Origin: Thamnidium elegans
Taxonomy: Eukaryota > Mucoromycota > Mucoromycetes > Mucorales > Mucoraceae
Reading direction: 5' to 3'
NCBI GenBank assembly: GCA_025201345.1
Contig: JAIXMG010000027.1
Coordinates: 89,501 to 153,500 of the forward strand
Length of the DNA stretch: 64,000 nucleotides
Each line of letters starts with the position of its first letter. Positions within the stretch are counted from its first letter, which is position 1. The notes beneath the pieces are model-generated. The model was not told the DNA's origin and did not search any database. It saw nothing but the letters and a program-made list of their open reading frames with translations. The position numbers and the translations under genes are program-made. Shown here piece by piece: positions 1 to 11,797 of this stretch.

Positions 1-22
1 TCCATCAAACAAAATGTTGTCT

Positions 23-59
<37 letters not shown>

Positions 60-104
60 GGCACAAGAAAAAGTATATGCGTATTGAGAATTTATTTACA
101 CGAT

Positions 105-660
105 TTAATATACTACAGAACCATTATCGTCTTTGGTTGAATTAGTAGAGCGATAAGAAGGTGGATAAATCATGTCCTGATAAGCTGGAGGAGGAGGAGT
201 ATAATCCAAACTAGAAGATCGGATAGAAGCTTGTATTGTAGGTGCTAAAAAGGAACTTGGTGGAATACCAATCGTAGAAGGGTTATATGCTGTTGAAGGG
301 TCATGACTATGTAAACTATTATTGTTATTTTGTAAATGTATAATCTCTTCTTGATCAGGTTGATTCGAGTCTTCCTTATTTGAATTACTTTTTAGCATAT
401 AATGAGTCAACTTAAAAAAAAAAAAAAAAACGAGTTAACACATTTAAAAAATATTACAAAAAAAAAAAAGTACGTACTAGATACAATATATAAAATAGTA
501 ACAATAAACCAAATATGATACAAATTGCCCAATAAGGCGGAGAGCCAGTTTGAGTATAAAGTATTGGTAATATTATGATTAGAAGTAATAATGTTGCAAA
601 AAAGGTATAATGAATGAATGAATGGCGAGTTATGTTTAATGTTGGTTTTATTTCTTTCAT
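105..660 (-). CDS. Small two-TM membrane protein with C-terminal PPxY motifs
   Basis: Model complement(join(105..410,478..660)), 162 aa. The intron starts GTACGT and ends in AG just before 410, and the frame is kept. The start at 660 gives MKEIKPTLNITRHS; an open extension upstream is almost pure Phe/Tyr/Ser low complexity and was not used. Two hydrophobic segments follow (around FFATLLLLIIILPILY and WAICIIFGLLLLFYILYLL), then a polar tail rich in Asn, Ser and Pro. The tail carries PPPPAYQDM and YPPSY, that is two PPxY motifs, which in other proteins bind WW domains of Rsp5/NEDD4 ubiquitin ligases. Function is not recognised; a role as a ligase adaptor or substrate is inferred from the motifs only. 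The neighbouring gene at 849-1750 has the same kind of tail. Confidence 0.6.
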
Positions 661-848
661 TATAACAGTATAAGAAGAAGAAAAAAATATGTAAAAAAAA
701 AAATAAAAAAAAAGAGGAAAAGAAAAATAATTAGGATAATAACAATAATTTATATACGCGATGATGTCCCTTGGTTCATAGTAATACACTCACATATTAT
801 CAACTCCTTGAACCCCTTAAATTTGATTTTAATAATCTTTGACGTTTT

Positions 849-1750
849 TTAATGTCGAATAGTTTGTGTAGCCCAATCCTGGGGAGGAGCATCATTGCTT
901 TGATACAAAATATTTGACTGTGTACTAGTGGATGGGTGGTGATCAGTACCACGTATCTGTGTTACTATGGCTTCTTGGTACTTTGGCGGAGAAGCTTCTC
1001 GATTCGAGTAAACAGGTAGATCACTACTATTATTTGATCGCATTACCATTTCGGATTGAAATGAAGGAGGTGCTGCTATGGTTTCAGTATTTTTTGAGCA
1101 TATACCGAAACACAAGTATTTAGAAAGAAAGATACGACCAAATACTACCATCAGTACAACCGATATAAATGCACATATGGACGTAGCCACGATCACAATC
1201 ATGTTGTTCTTTTCCTCTTTATGTTCTTTACGGCTGTTACCAGTCCCCGTACCTGCCGTAGGATGCGAGGTGTTTCCGATCGGTATGGGAATACTGGGTC
1301 GCGTTCCATCTGCATTCGTCAATGAGCAACTATCTTGGTCACACGTCAGGTTATCCCAAGCTTGCATTTCGTATGAAATATCCCCTTGTCTATATTGATA
1401 ACATTGCGTACTGGTATCACAACTATCTACATGTATATATATATATATAAAACTTGGAATCTATCTAAAACGTTGTACCTATAAATAAAAATAAGTTTAC
1501 CTCCGTCACTATCGGTACCTGACGATAGGCAATAATTATAAAAGTCGTATCCCTCACTTTGATGGGTCACGGCGCATGTTGAACCATCATTATCTCCAGT
1601 AGAATAAGGTGTAGCTAATACGCAGTCTTTTGTAATGCACAAGGCACAATATTTACATATACCGTTTAAACAACCTTGTCCACTAATAAACGAACAATCT
1701 TGGCGACTCTGAAACGGTAATAACAATAATAAAAAAAGTAATTGTATCAT
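849..1750 (-). CDS. Type I membrane protein, Cys-rich ectodomain, cytosolic PPxY tail
   Basis: Model complement(join(849..1426,1501..1750)), 275 aa; the intron is GTAAAC...TAG and the frame is kept. The N-terminus MIQLLFLLLLLPFQSRQ is a signal peptide. About 100 residues with at least 12 Cys follow, many as spaced pairs, suggesting a disulfide-bonded extracellular domain. A Thr/Gly/Asn spacer leads to one TM segment (MIVIVATSICAFISVVLMVV). The cytosolic tail carries APPSF, LPVY and SPPKYQEA; the last is a true PPxY motif and resembles the PPAYQDM motif of the gene just downstream. I do not recognise the family. It could be a small surface receptor or sensor whose turnover uses an Rsp5-type ligase; that is inference. 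Confidence 0.7.
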
Positions 1751-1915
1751 ATTTTTTTTTCCTTACAGAAAGAAAAAAGGAAGAAAAAAAGGAAGAGAGC
1801 GAAAAAAAAAAAAAAAAAAAGATAATAATAAAAAAAAAAGATACTAGATCAGTAAGACTTGTTTTGTAAACAAACAAACATAAATACAGGAGATTCAAGT
1901 AATACGACTTTTTTT

Positions 1916-2676
1916 TTATTGAAGCATTTTTAAACCTGTGTTTTCTTCTACCAGACGTTCTACTTCAGCTAATAGTTCTGATTGTACTTTTTTCATATGT
2001 TCTAATTGTTGTACCGTCCTCGTTAATAACGCAGCTTTACTTAATTTCTTATTAGTACAGCCAGGTAAATGGCTCTTCAATATATCAAAACCGTCTTTAA
2101 TTTGAGCACGTCTCTTCTGTTCTGATTGAATATGAATTTGGCGACGTAATTCATTTGTATTTAAACACCTACACACAAAGAAGAGAGAAAATTAATATAA
2201 ATCAAATTTTTTCTTTTTTTTTAAAAAAAAACATACTCTTCGGAATCTTGAAATGATTTTTTACGTTGTAAATTACTATCATCACTCACTGCTCTCTTTC
2301 TCTTTCTATTAGATTGATGTTGAAAATCATAACTTTTTTTAGAGTATTCAAGAAATTCAGTTTGATAGAATTCAGCAGGGATTGCATTAGCACGAGCAAT
2401 AGTTTCTTTTACACGCTCTTCAGTAGAAGGCGGTGGAGTTAAAGGAGTAACCAATTGTGATTTGGTTGGAGGTGTAGGCGGTGAACTATGGATAGTTGAA
2501 TCATTGGGTTTTACCATCAATTGATTTTGGTAATATATTTGAGGATGGTACATGATATTTGGTCGAGGATGGTATTGCATATTAGAATAGTATTGTTGAG
2601 GAAGGTTTCCGTATACTACTGGTGGGTCATGTAACATTGGTACTGTGGTGTATGTTTGTCTAATATAATTTGACAT
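1916..2676 (-). CDS. bHLH transcription factor (class B, H-E-R basic region)
   Basis: Model complement(join(1916..2168,2237..2676)), 230 aa, intron GTATGT...TAG. The N-terminal 140 residues are Pro/Gln/Tyr-rich. A nuclear-localisation-like NRKRKRA stretch precedes the bHLH domain in the C-terminal third: basic region RRQIHIQSEQKRR, helix 1 IKDGFDILKSHLP, a short loop, helix 2 LSKAALLTRTVQQLEHMKK, then a leucine-rich helix to the C-terminus. His, Glu and Arg fall at the 5-9-13 positions of the basic region, which defines factors that bind CACGTG. The sequence style is closest to the MAX/MLX/Mondo group, but I cannot assign an ortholog. A CACGTG lies 504 bp upstream of the start (3180-3185), so autoregulation is possible. 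Confidence 0.85.
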
Positions 2677-4274
2677 GATATGAAAAAGGAGAGTATATAG
2701 ATATATTAAAAAGAAGGGAAAGGGAAGGGAAGGGGTGTAAAAGATAAAAGAAGGTGATATAAAATTGACAAGTTTTTTATTTTTTTTTTTATTTTTTTTC
2801 CCTCTAAAAATAAGTAGTCCCCTTGTCCCGATCCATACAACTTGAACTACCCCGTCAGTTTATACAAAATACGTTTGTATACAGCTGGGCATTAAATAGA
2901 AAGAGAAAGAAAAAACTTCTTATAAATAAAGTATCATTCATACTTGCTTTTTTTTTTTTTTAATATTAAGGGGGTATTCACTTTATTAATTCGATTGAGT
3001 TTAAACGAATGATTTTATACATGTATGAAACATCTGATTGATAAAACACTAATTTCGTTATAATAAGTACCGAAATCGTTGTTTAAAACAAAGCAATAAA
3101 GAAAAAAGAAGGCTTGTCCTATTGAGAATATGTTACCTGTCAACCTAGTCTTTATGCATTTTTTTTTTTTTGCAAGTGGCACGTGTTCAATCTTCTTTAA
3201 TTTATGGTTTCTTTTTTCTCTTCTTTTCACTCTTTATTATTTAGTTGGGGGGTTTATGATCGAAATGTAAGCGGGAAAATTAGAAAATCAACCCTCAGCA
3301 GTCAATAATAATGATGGCGGATGGAGAGAATATATATATATATATTTTTTTCATTAAAAACGATTGACTCATTGTCTCCCTCCTTTCTGATTTTCTCCTT
3401 TGCACGCAAGTTACACATACTAAACCTTATATTCTGGATCGTCTTATTGCAGCTGCGAGTGCTATAATTAAAAATGATCAGCGCTCCAGTATATCAAGCA
3501 TGTGCCGAACTAGTATTATATACATTATATGAAAGTATCACTTGTATCATTTCAAGTACCCTAAAATGTGTCACGAATTAAATCATTGTTCCATAATTAA
3601 TTTCACAAGTAGACCATTATCCACAATAAAAGGAGATAGGCCACCAGCTTTTTTTTTTTAAAGAATCCAAAAAAAACCTTTCTTAGCAAGAAGAGCAACA
3701 TAGGAATGTCAGAATATCGGCTACCATGCCCTTAAGTAAAAAAAATAAATAAAAAAAATCGCGCCTGGGTAGCTTTTTCAGTACGAATAGAATTCTCCCT
3801 AGAATTCTTGTGCAGTTACAAAAAAATTTGAATGAGCAAAAAAACGTTGATTTCTATTATTGAAAATCTTGAATTTCAAACGCTGTATCCTTTAAGCCGA
3901 CCAATTTTTTTCAGTAAAGTGACCAATTGACGGTGGAAGCACTGTACGATATTGTTTCAAGTATTGTTACGTGTTCTTTTCTCGACATTTCGACCGAGCG
4001 GAAAAAAAAAAAAAAAAGATTCATGCGTAACGCTAATAACAAGATAATCAAGCAGTGTGTGTGTTTTTAGCTATCAGCTATTCTCGAAAATTTCAACAAA
4101 CTATATCAGATTATATTCGTGATAAAATATACTCGTTGCTACGATCACACCACTTCATGACGTCTATTTTAAAAACGACATAAAGTGAAACTCTAAAAGT
4201 CGCTTAGCTCCGCTTATTTTTTCTTTCTTTTTTTTTTTTTTTTTACTTTTTTAACTTTTTTTAACTTGGTGAAA
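2677..4274. other. Intergenic, shared 5' region of bHLH gene and VPS39
   Basis: About 1.6 kb between two divergent starts. It is AT-rich with many A/T runs and a TA repeat near 3331-3345. A CACGTG lies at 3180-3185 and a CRE-like TGACGTC near 4158-4164. I see no convincing coding sequence or RNA gene. Confidence 0.6.
3180..3185. promoter_or_regulatory. CACGTG E-box upstream of bHLH gene
   Basis: Perfect palindromic CACGTG inside GGCACGTGTTC. It is the consensus site for H-E-R bHLH proteins such as the one encoded downstream on the minus strand. The motif is not over-represented in the window (other copies at 28810 and 44667), so its relevance rests on position only. Confidence 0.3.
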
Positions 4275-7200
4275 ATGCACGATGCTTTTCAAGTAACTAC
4301 AGTTGTAGATAGGTTAACTCGTATAGAGTCTATTTTTGCACATGGTAATTAACTTTTTTTTTTATTGAGATGAGAGTACTTACTTTTTTTTTATATATAA
4401 AGGCGATCGACTTTTAATTGGTACAGGTGTTGGACAACTTTTAGTATATGATACCAAAGAACCCCTTGGTAAATAATAATAATAATGCTTCTTTTTTTTT
4501 TAAGAAAAAAAACAAACTAAACCTACCATGTTTAGTGGCTGACGATAATGAAGTGCCTGAAGTAACACTTGTACAAACCATCAAGGCATTCTCCAAAAGA
4601 CCTATTGAACAATTAGATATTATTAAAGAAATTGACGTGCTCGTATCGCTTTCAGGTACAATTTTTTTTGTTGTTATTGTTGTTGAAATCACCTGCTAAC
4701 GAAATAATAAACAAATAGATGGCCTTGTGAGTCTTCATGACTTGCGTACATTTGAATTAAGAATGGCACTTGGAAAAACCAAAGGTGCTAATTTATTTGC
4801 TATTCAAACCATGGTTGAAATGAGTCCTGGAGAACAAATTCCTGTTTTAACTACTCGACTTGCTGTAGCCGTACGAAAGAAGTTGCTAGTATTTGTATGG
4901 AAGGATACAGAGTTTTATGAAACAAAGGTACGCAAAAAAAAAAATTTGACAGTACGCAAAAAATAACACTTTTTTTTTTTTTGAAATTTAGGAATTAAAT
5001 ATTCCTGATCGTATTAAAACAATGTCTTGGGTTGGCACTACTAAAATTTGCCTTGGATTTTCAACAGAGTATGCATTAATGGATGTAGAAAAAGGACAGT
5101 TAACTGAACTATTTGCTCCGTCCGGTGTAGCAGAAGCAGGTCCTATGAGTGCTTTGAACAATCTTTATAACATGTCGATTGGTGCTCGAGGTGGAAAACC
5201 CATGATTACTAAAATACCCAATAATGAAATGCTGCTTGCTAGAGATCGTAAAGTTTTGGTTTATACATAAAAAAAAAAAAAAAAAAAAAGAGCGAGATAC
5301 TAACTATTATATCAGATGTTAGTATATTTTTGGGCTTGGATGGTACTCCCACTCGTAAAGTCGGTATTGAATGGTCAGGAACGCCAGAGCAAATCGGTTA
5401 CTCTTACCCGTACGTAATTGCTATTCTTCCCAAGCACGTTGAAGTTCGAAATATCCAAACATTAACACTTGTACAACAAATCGATCTTTCCAATGCTCGA
5501 TTTTTAAACCAAGGAAAATTAGTTTATGTTGCCAGTACCTCACAAATCTACCGTTTAACTCCTTTTAGTTTCTCCTCTCAGGTAACCCTCCCAAAAAAAA
5601 AAGGAACATTATTATATTTCTTTAACACCGTGGCTAGATTGATCAATTAGTAGAGAAGCAAGAGTATAAAGAAGCTGTTAGTTTGTTGGATCAAATTGAT
5701 GCAGTACTTGTTGAAAACAAGGAAAAGAAACTAAATGCGATCCGTACTGCTTATGCGCACGATTTATTCCGATGTGGTGAATATGATACAGCTCTTGGTC
5801 TGTTTCAAGAATTAGATACACCTCCTTCGCAAGTCATTAGTCTTTATCCTGAAATGATTTCAGGTAGTTTGGCAAAGACCAACTCGATGCATGCGGATGA
5901 CGAAGATGATGATGCCGCTAGTATTATGTCTTCGCATACAAAACGACGCAGAGATAATCTGGAGGAATACGACAGACCTCCCAGTCGAACATCTATCCGG
6001 AGCAAAGCAACTACTGTGGCTAGTCATCATAGTGGTAGTCACCTGAAAAAGAGTGAGACGGTTCCCCTGACCGGTCTCAATCTGCGTGATGCTGTCACCT
6101 ATTTAATCCGTTATCTGACCGATAAGCGTCAAAAACTAGCTAAACGTTTAAATCAAGGAGCTGCTTCGTCAACAAAGGCCCCTTCCTCATCGGATAAGTC
6201 CGTCAGTGTCGAGGAAGAAGATGATACGTTATATCAAGCTACTCTTGTTGATACTTCGCTTTTAAAATCGTATATGATGACCAATGACGCGCTTGTGGGA
6301 CCTTTACTTCGTGTTCAAAATCATTGTGATGTAGAGGAATGTGAAAACATACTAATGGATAAGAAGGTAAATGGGGAGGTGTTACAAGGTGAAACAGAAA
6401 AAAAAAAAAAAAAAAAAACTAACGATAGAACTCTTATTTAAGAAATACAAGGAGCTTGTTGATCTTTATAACTGTAAAGGATTACATGCAAAGGCTTTAG
6501 ATTTATTAGAAAAGTAAAGACATATGGACAAAAACAGACTATAGTTTTTTGACATTTTTTTTAAAAAAATAGGTTAGGTAAACAAAATGATGGACCTTTA
6601 AGAGGGGTTTCGCCAACAATACGTTACTTGCAACGATTGGGATTGGATTATTTCGATCTTGTATTACAATATTCACGATGGGTTTTGGAAAAGGATCCAA
6701 AAAACGGCATGGATGTAAAGAAAAAAATTAAAATATATTAGGCTATATACCAAGTATTGACCCTCTCTTTTTATTTTTTTTTTTTAAAAAAAAATAGATT
6801 TTTATCGATGATTTAGCAGAAGTAGAAACATTTCCTCGTGATAAAGTATTGCAGCATTTGGAATCGATTTCAAGTGATTTAGCTATACAGTATTTGGAAT
6901 ATATTATTGAAGACTTGCATGATGAATCTCCCGAGTTTCATAACAGACTTGTAATAGCTTATCTCGACAAAATTCATTCTGATAGGAAAGGTAAAAAAGC
7001 GTTGTTTATTTAATTTAATAACAATCGAGAGCTCATTATTTACTTTTAATAGTGGACAAAGATAAAAAAAATAGTTTGAGATCTAGACTTATTTCTTTCT
7101 TGACGGATTCATCTTATTATAAAGCAGAGAAAATATTATCTCGGTTACCCATAGATGGTATGTATTTTTATTTTGATAACACAAATATATTAAAAAGTTC

Positions 7201-7904
7201 TTGTTTATAGATTTATTCGAAGAACGTGCAATCTTACTGAGTCGTATTGGACAACACGACCAAGCACTAGATATTTATGTTTACAAACTCAAAAACTATG
7301 TTATGGCAGAAGAGTAAAATTATAATTCCCTATCACTATTTATTATTTACACGTATTTTTTTAAATAGATACTGCACAAAAGTATATCAAGAAGATCCTG
7401 TTAAAGGAGAGAAAATGTACTTGACTTTATTAAAGGTTTATTTACAACCTAGCAATAATCAAAAACCATTAATTGAACCAGCTTTGGATTTACTTGCTCA
7501 TCATGGTTCGCATATTAATGCAAGCGAAGTATTAGCCATCTTACCCACTCCAACAAAACTGCACGGGTTATTCCCCTTCTTTGAAAAATACATTCGAGAG
7601 ACAAACAAGAATCGTAATATGGATTTAATCGTAAAGAATTTATTAAAGGCTGAAGAAATACAAGTTGAAGAGCAGTTAATGTTTTATAGGTCAAGAGCTG
7701 TCAAAATTACGGATGATCGTATGTGTCCTCAGTGCAACAAGAGAATCGGAAATAGGTTTGTTTTATATATAAATATATAAAGAGATAGATTGCTAAAACT
7801 AATTGTTTATTTATTATAGCGTATTTGCCGTATTTCCAAATGGTGTCGTAGTTCATTACTCTTGTAAAGAAAAAATTGAACAAACTCAATGGAAAATATT
7901 ATAA
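4275..7904 (+). CDS. VPS39: Vam6/Vps39, HOPS complex subunit
   Basis: Fourteen exons: join(4275..4344,4403..4468,4536..4655,4719..4927,4992..5247,5316..5581,5638..6366,6443..6513,6573..6714,6798..6990,7053..7157,7211..7313,7369..7755,7820..7904), 933 aa. The start MHDAFQV is the typical Vps39/TRAP1 N-terminus. Residues 1-300 form a CNH beta-propeller (LLIGTGVGQLLVY, DGLVSLHDL). An acidic, Ser-rich low-complexity insert lies around 5870-6220. The clathrin heavy-chain-like helical region follows (KYKELVDLYNCKGLHAKALD), and the C-terminus is the conserved zinc-ribbon-like MCPQCNKRIGNSVFAVFPNG. Vps39 subunits bind Rab7/Ypt7 and tether late endosomes and vacuoles before fusion; they also act at vacuole-mitochondrion contacts. 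The acceptor at 6442 was chosen over one at 6428 because it gives DKKKYKELVDLY; that junction is the least certain. Confidence 0.95.
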
Positions 7905-8217
7905 ATCATACCCTTTTTTTTTAAGTAAATAATAACAAAAAGCTATCGTGCCTCTAAAAATAAAAAATAAATGATAGGAAAAAGATTGCTAAAATGGATA
8001 AAGCCCATATTAAAAAACGATGTTTCTTTTGTTTAATCGATAAGGATGTATGGTAACACTATCATCGGCTTCATAACAAAAAAGCACGATTGCTATATTA
8101 CATATTGCATATTTTCGGTTTGATAAGTGTCAATCTTGTATAAAAAGGGAAAAGGATCCTTTTCCTTTTTTTTTTTTTCCCTCTTTTTATTATACCACCT
8201 TCTTACTTTTTTTTCAA
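7905..8217. other. Intergenic, VPS39 3' end
   Basis: 313 bp, AT-rich. It contains AAGGATCC/GGATCCTT as a short inverted repeat near 8150-8166, followed by a pyrimidine-rich stretch just before the small gene at 8218. No gene seen. Confidence 0.5.
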
Positions 8218-8459
8218 ATGAACCAAATTGCTATTAGAACAACTATTATCATTAAATTTGCATATCATACTACTTATAATGTTGAAGAAACAAGTATTGA
8301 TTCCACACCAAATACCAACACAACAAATGCTGGCAGATCTTCTTGTGCGGTGTGTGGATCTCAATTACATATGACAAGTAAGGTTTATAATAGACTTGAC
8401 TGTATCATATAAATTAAGCTCTTTTTTTTTTTTTAGAACATTGCCCTGTACACCCATAA
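8218..8459 (+). CDS. Small protein with CxxC and C-terminal HCPVHP
   Basis: Model join(8218..8377,8437..8459), 60 aa; intron GTAAGG...TTTTAG. The C-terminus reads SSCAVCGSQLHMTKHCPVHP. The CxxC followed by HCxxH could be a small zinc-binding knuckle. The N-terminal 38 residues are unremarkable and Thr/Asn-rich. Splicing restores the frame and adds the Cys/His end, which supports a real gene. It sits between VPS39 and the convergent TPS2 gene. I do not recognise the family, and an upstream exon cannot be excluded. Confidence 0.45.
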
Positions 8460-8533
8460 AGTAGGTCCTTATATATCAAATTTCTGTACGCAGAAAAAAA
8501 AATTATATTCCTTGCATTCATAATAAAGTTATT

Positions 8534-11421
8534 TTATTCGTAAAGTTGTTGTAAAATATGAACAAAATCTTTACTGGAATCAACTTTCCAATTAGCTAAA
8601 GTCTTTCTATCTGGAGAACCAACAATAATCGTAAACTTGATTAATTCGATACCACCTAATTCAGCTCTTTCCAAAATACGAAACATGTCTTCATCCGTCT
8701 TATCATCACCAGCACACAAGATAAAGTCAATTCCAGTATTTTGAGTTAATGCACGTTTAATAATCACGCCTTTGTTGACAAGACTAGGTCGAATCTCAAC
8801 ATTCATCTTACCAGTTATACATTCAACTGGTAACTTGCCAACAAAATTTTGCTCCAGATGGTTTTGCATTTCCATAGCTTGAAAGGCGCTAGTTTATATA
8901 TTACTGTTAATAAAATATAATGTACATATACCAAGTACTTTACCCGTATTTGGGATCAGCTTTACGATAATGCCATGTTAAAGAACATTCTTTTTCTTCG
9001 ATGAAACTACCGGGCGTTCTCTCAGTATAGTATTCAAATATTTCCTTCACGTCATCTTTCCATGACATATCAACATTATCAAGCATGCTTACCCATGTCT
9101 TACTATTAGGGTCGCGAATAAAACATCCGTGTTCGCTAGATAATCCGATATTAGGAATATGACCTAACCAACTCTCCAAATGTTTCTATTTTATATTAGT
9201 TTTGAGTAGTAACATTTAGAAATATAATGCTTACTTGTGATCTACCAGAAATAACCCAAACAATGTTATTACGGTCTTGTGCAAGTTTTGTCAAAATAGC
9301 CAATATTTCATTAGAAGGTTTGGCTAATTCAGGATCAGTGCAAATGGGAGTCAAAGTACCCTTTTTTTTTAAAAAAAAAAAAATAAATAAAAAAATCGGT
9401 AAGAGAAAAAATATATACTTACATCATAATCAAAGAAAAAGGCGCGTTTACGACTATTTGAAAACTCTGTTTTTACTCTTGAAATATCAAGTGGAACAGT
9501 AGTCGCCCAAATGTTTTTGGGAATATTGTTTAAACCTTTTACTAAAGATTTAGCCCAGTAACTAGCTGTATGTGAAGTAACAAACTTGTGCAGTTGCTAT
9601 AGCACATAATAATTTAACAACCAAGTAAAAAAAATAAAAAAAGGACAACATATATACCTGATACTTCATCAGTTTTTCTTCTTCTGTCATTGCTAAACAT
9701 TCAGCAATTGCACGAGCTACTCCAGGAAAGTCCCATGGATTAACAATGACAGCTGCACCCATACTACTTGCGGTACCAGTGAATTCGGACAAGATGAGTG
9801 GACTATGATGTTCTTCTTGTGCAACGATATACTCAAAACTGGAAGTATTCATGCCGTCAATGACAGGTGTAACTAACCCTATGTCTGCCACCTGAAGCAG
9901 CGCATAGTACTCATCACGATCAATATGCTGATTAAAGAAATTAGCAGGTGTGAATTCCAACGAGCCGTATTTACTATTGATACGACTAACGATTTCAGAC
10001 GCCTTTTTTTCAAGTTCTGGTGAATCCAATACACCCGGTGAAGTCACTTGAATCAATACGACTTTTTGACGCCAGTCTGGGAAATCATTTAAAAAGATTT
10101 CAAAGGCCTCCAGCTTTTGAAGAACGCCCTTGACTGGATCTAATTTGTCTCTTCCGATAATAATTTTCTTTCCTGCATACCGTTCACGGATCGCTTTAGC
10201 TTTAGGTGCTACACCTGGTCGATGGCAATGGTATCGCGTTCGCTCAACGTCAATACCAATAGGATAGATACCAATTTGAATAAGATTGCCGTTACCAATG
10301 ATACCAGAGGGTGTATATTCAAAGCCCATAATACGCGTACAGTTGGATGCAAAATGGCGCGCGTAATTATAGGTTTGGAAACCTACTACGTTTGCTCCCA
10401 AAATACCATCCAATAACTCTTTACGATCTATAGAAATGATAAATTATGATGTCATAATGATATTCTGTATACTTACGAGGAAGACAACGAAATATTTCTG
10501 AGCTTGGAAAAGGTGTATGGACGAATAAACCGATAGGAGCATTAGGCAAAGCAGCACGAATGATTTGTGGAACAAGCATTAAATGATAGTCGTGTACCCA
10601 AACTATATAGAATTCAAGTTTTTTTTTTAAAAAAAACACGTCGTATTACAAGTGTAATTAAAGAAAAAAAAAAGTTTAACTTACTGATATCTCCTTGTTC
10701 ATAGTTTTTAATGACTTCATTTGCGTATATCTCATTTACTTTAACATAGTCATGCCAAAAAGCAAGTTCATTTACAGTATCCGGCCACATTAAATAATGC
10801 ATTAATGGCCAAAGAACTATACACACAGAAAAAAAAAAAAAAAAAAATCCGGTTAACCTAAATAAGGTAAATCCCGTTTTTTTTTTGTAACACCAACTTG
10901 TCTTATTTACCTTGTTTACTGTAACCTTCATAATGACCAAAGGATAATTTATCATCTATAAATATGGGAACCATATCATACTTTGATCTTAATAAATGAT
11001 TTAAAGATAGTTTTTCTTCCAGGGTTAAATCATTGGTTTCAACAGGTAACTTGCTTTCAGTAGATATGGCACCTGTACCACCAATATAAAGGGTTCGGTA
11101 ATCCTTTTTAAGTGAATCGAGAGCGGCATACATTGCCGAATGGCCTCTGCGATTTGACAATTTCCAAATGTTTGTCTGACCAAGTCCTACGATAGTAGAA
11201 CGTCTTCTTCTTTCGATATGGGAAATTGGTGTAGCATCTAAAAAGTCACCTTTTTGTTGGTTGCTTATTCTTAATTTGTCAATCAAGTTTTCTTCTTCGT
11301 GGCTGGTAATTGTACAGTTGTAGGGGATTTGGTTTACAACGTTAATCACTTTACCAGTTAACTTTTGGTTGGATTCTTGGTATTGAAAAATTGATTTCAA
11401 TTTACTTGTATCAATTGACAT
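8534..11421 (-). CDS. TPS2: Trehalose-6-phosphate phosphatase, Tps2 type
   Basis: Eight exons: complement(join(8534..8888,8944..9185,9235..9360,9423..9596,9658..10427,10477..10602,10685..10816,10911..11421)), 811 aa. The N-terminal two thirds is a GT20 trehalose-phosphate synthase-like domain (WVHDYHLMLVP, GLFVHTPFPSSEIFR, SEFTGTASSMGAAVIVNPW). The C-terminal third is a HAD-type trehalose phosphatase with DYDGTLTP (Asp569/Asp571), VISGRS and GDDKTDEDMF (about 754-763). It should dephosphorylate trehalose-6-phosphate to trehalose, as Tps2 does within the cytosolic synthase/phosphatase complex. The GT20 part looks catalytically dead: the N-terminal NRLP motif of active synthases is NQIP here, and the RLDYxKG motif is GRDKLDPVKG, as in Tps2. 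It is slightly shorter than yeast Tps2. It is divergent from the M16 peptidase gene across 376 bp. Confidence 0.93.
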
Positions 11422-11797
11422 TTTTACGTGTGTGTGTGTGTGTGAACAAAAGAGAGAAAGAAATAAATACGAGACATTTTTTTTTTTTAACAGAAAAAAT
11501 CCCTTGCATTGAAGCTTTAAACCCGATTGTAAAACTTAGCCGTCACAATGACCAAAATACATGTTTTTTTATACTTTTAAGATGTGCCAAAAAGATATTC
11601 GTTACATAAACAAACGGTAGTTTAAAATATTCTTTTTGACAATTTTGAAACTTTGCATCACGCCCATATTTTGACACCATTTTTTTTTTTTATAAATGTA
11701 ATATCTTGCCCCTTTTTTTTTTTTTTTTCCCTTTTCTTTCTTTTTTTTTTCTTTTTTTTTTGTGTGTGTGTTCCCTTTAGTAATAAGTTAAAAAGAA
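11422..11797. promoter_or_regulatory. Divergent promoter between TPS2 and SDD3-like gene
   Basis: 376 bp between the two start codons. It has long T runs and pyrimidine tracts on the SDD3 side (11680-11760) and a GT repeat at both ends (near 11429 and 11761). I see no AGGGG-type stress element. Confidence 0.5.

Noticed and set aside
454..789. Upstream extension of the first membrane protein to 789
   Set aside because: The extra 40 residues are Phe/Tyr/Ser low complexity from A/T-rich promoter DNA; the start at 660 gives a normal protein.
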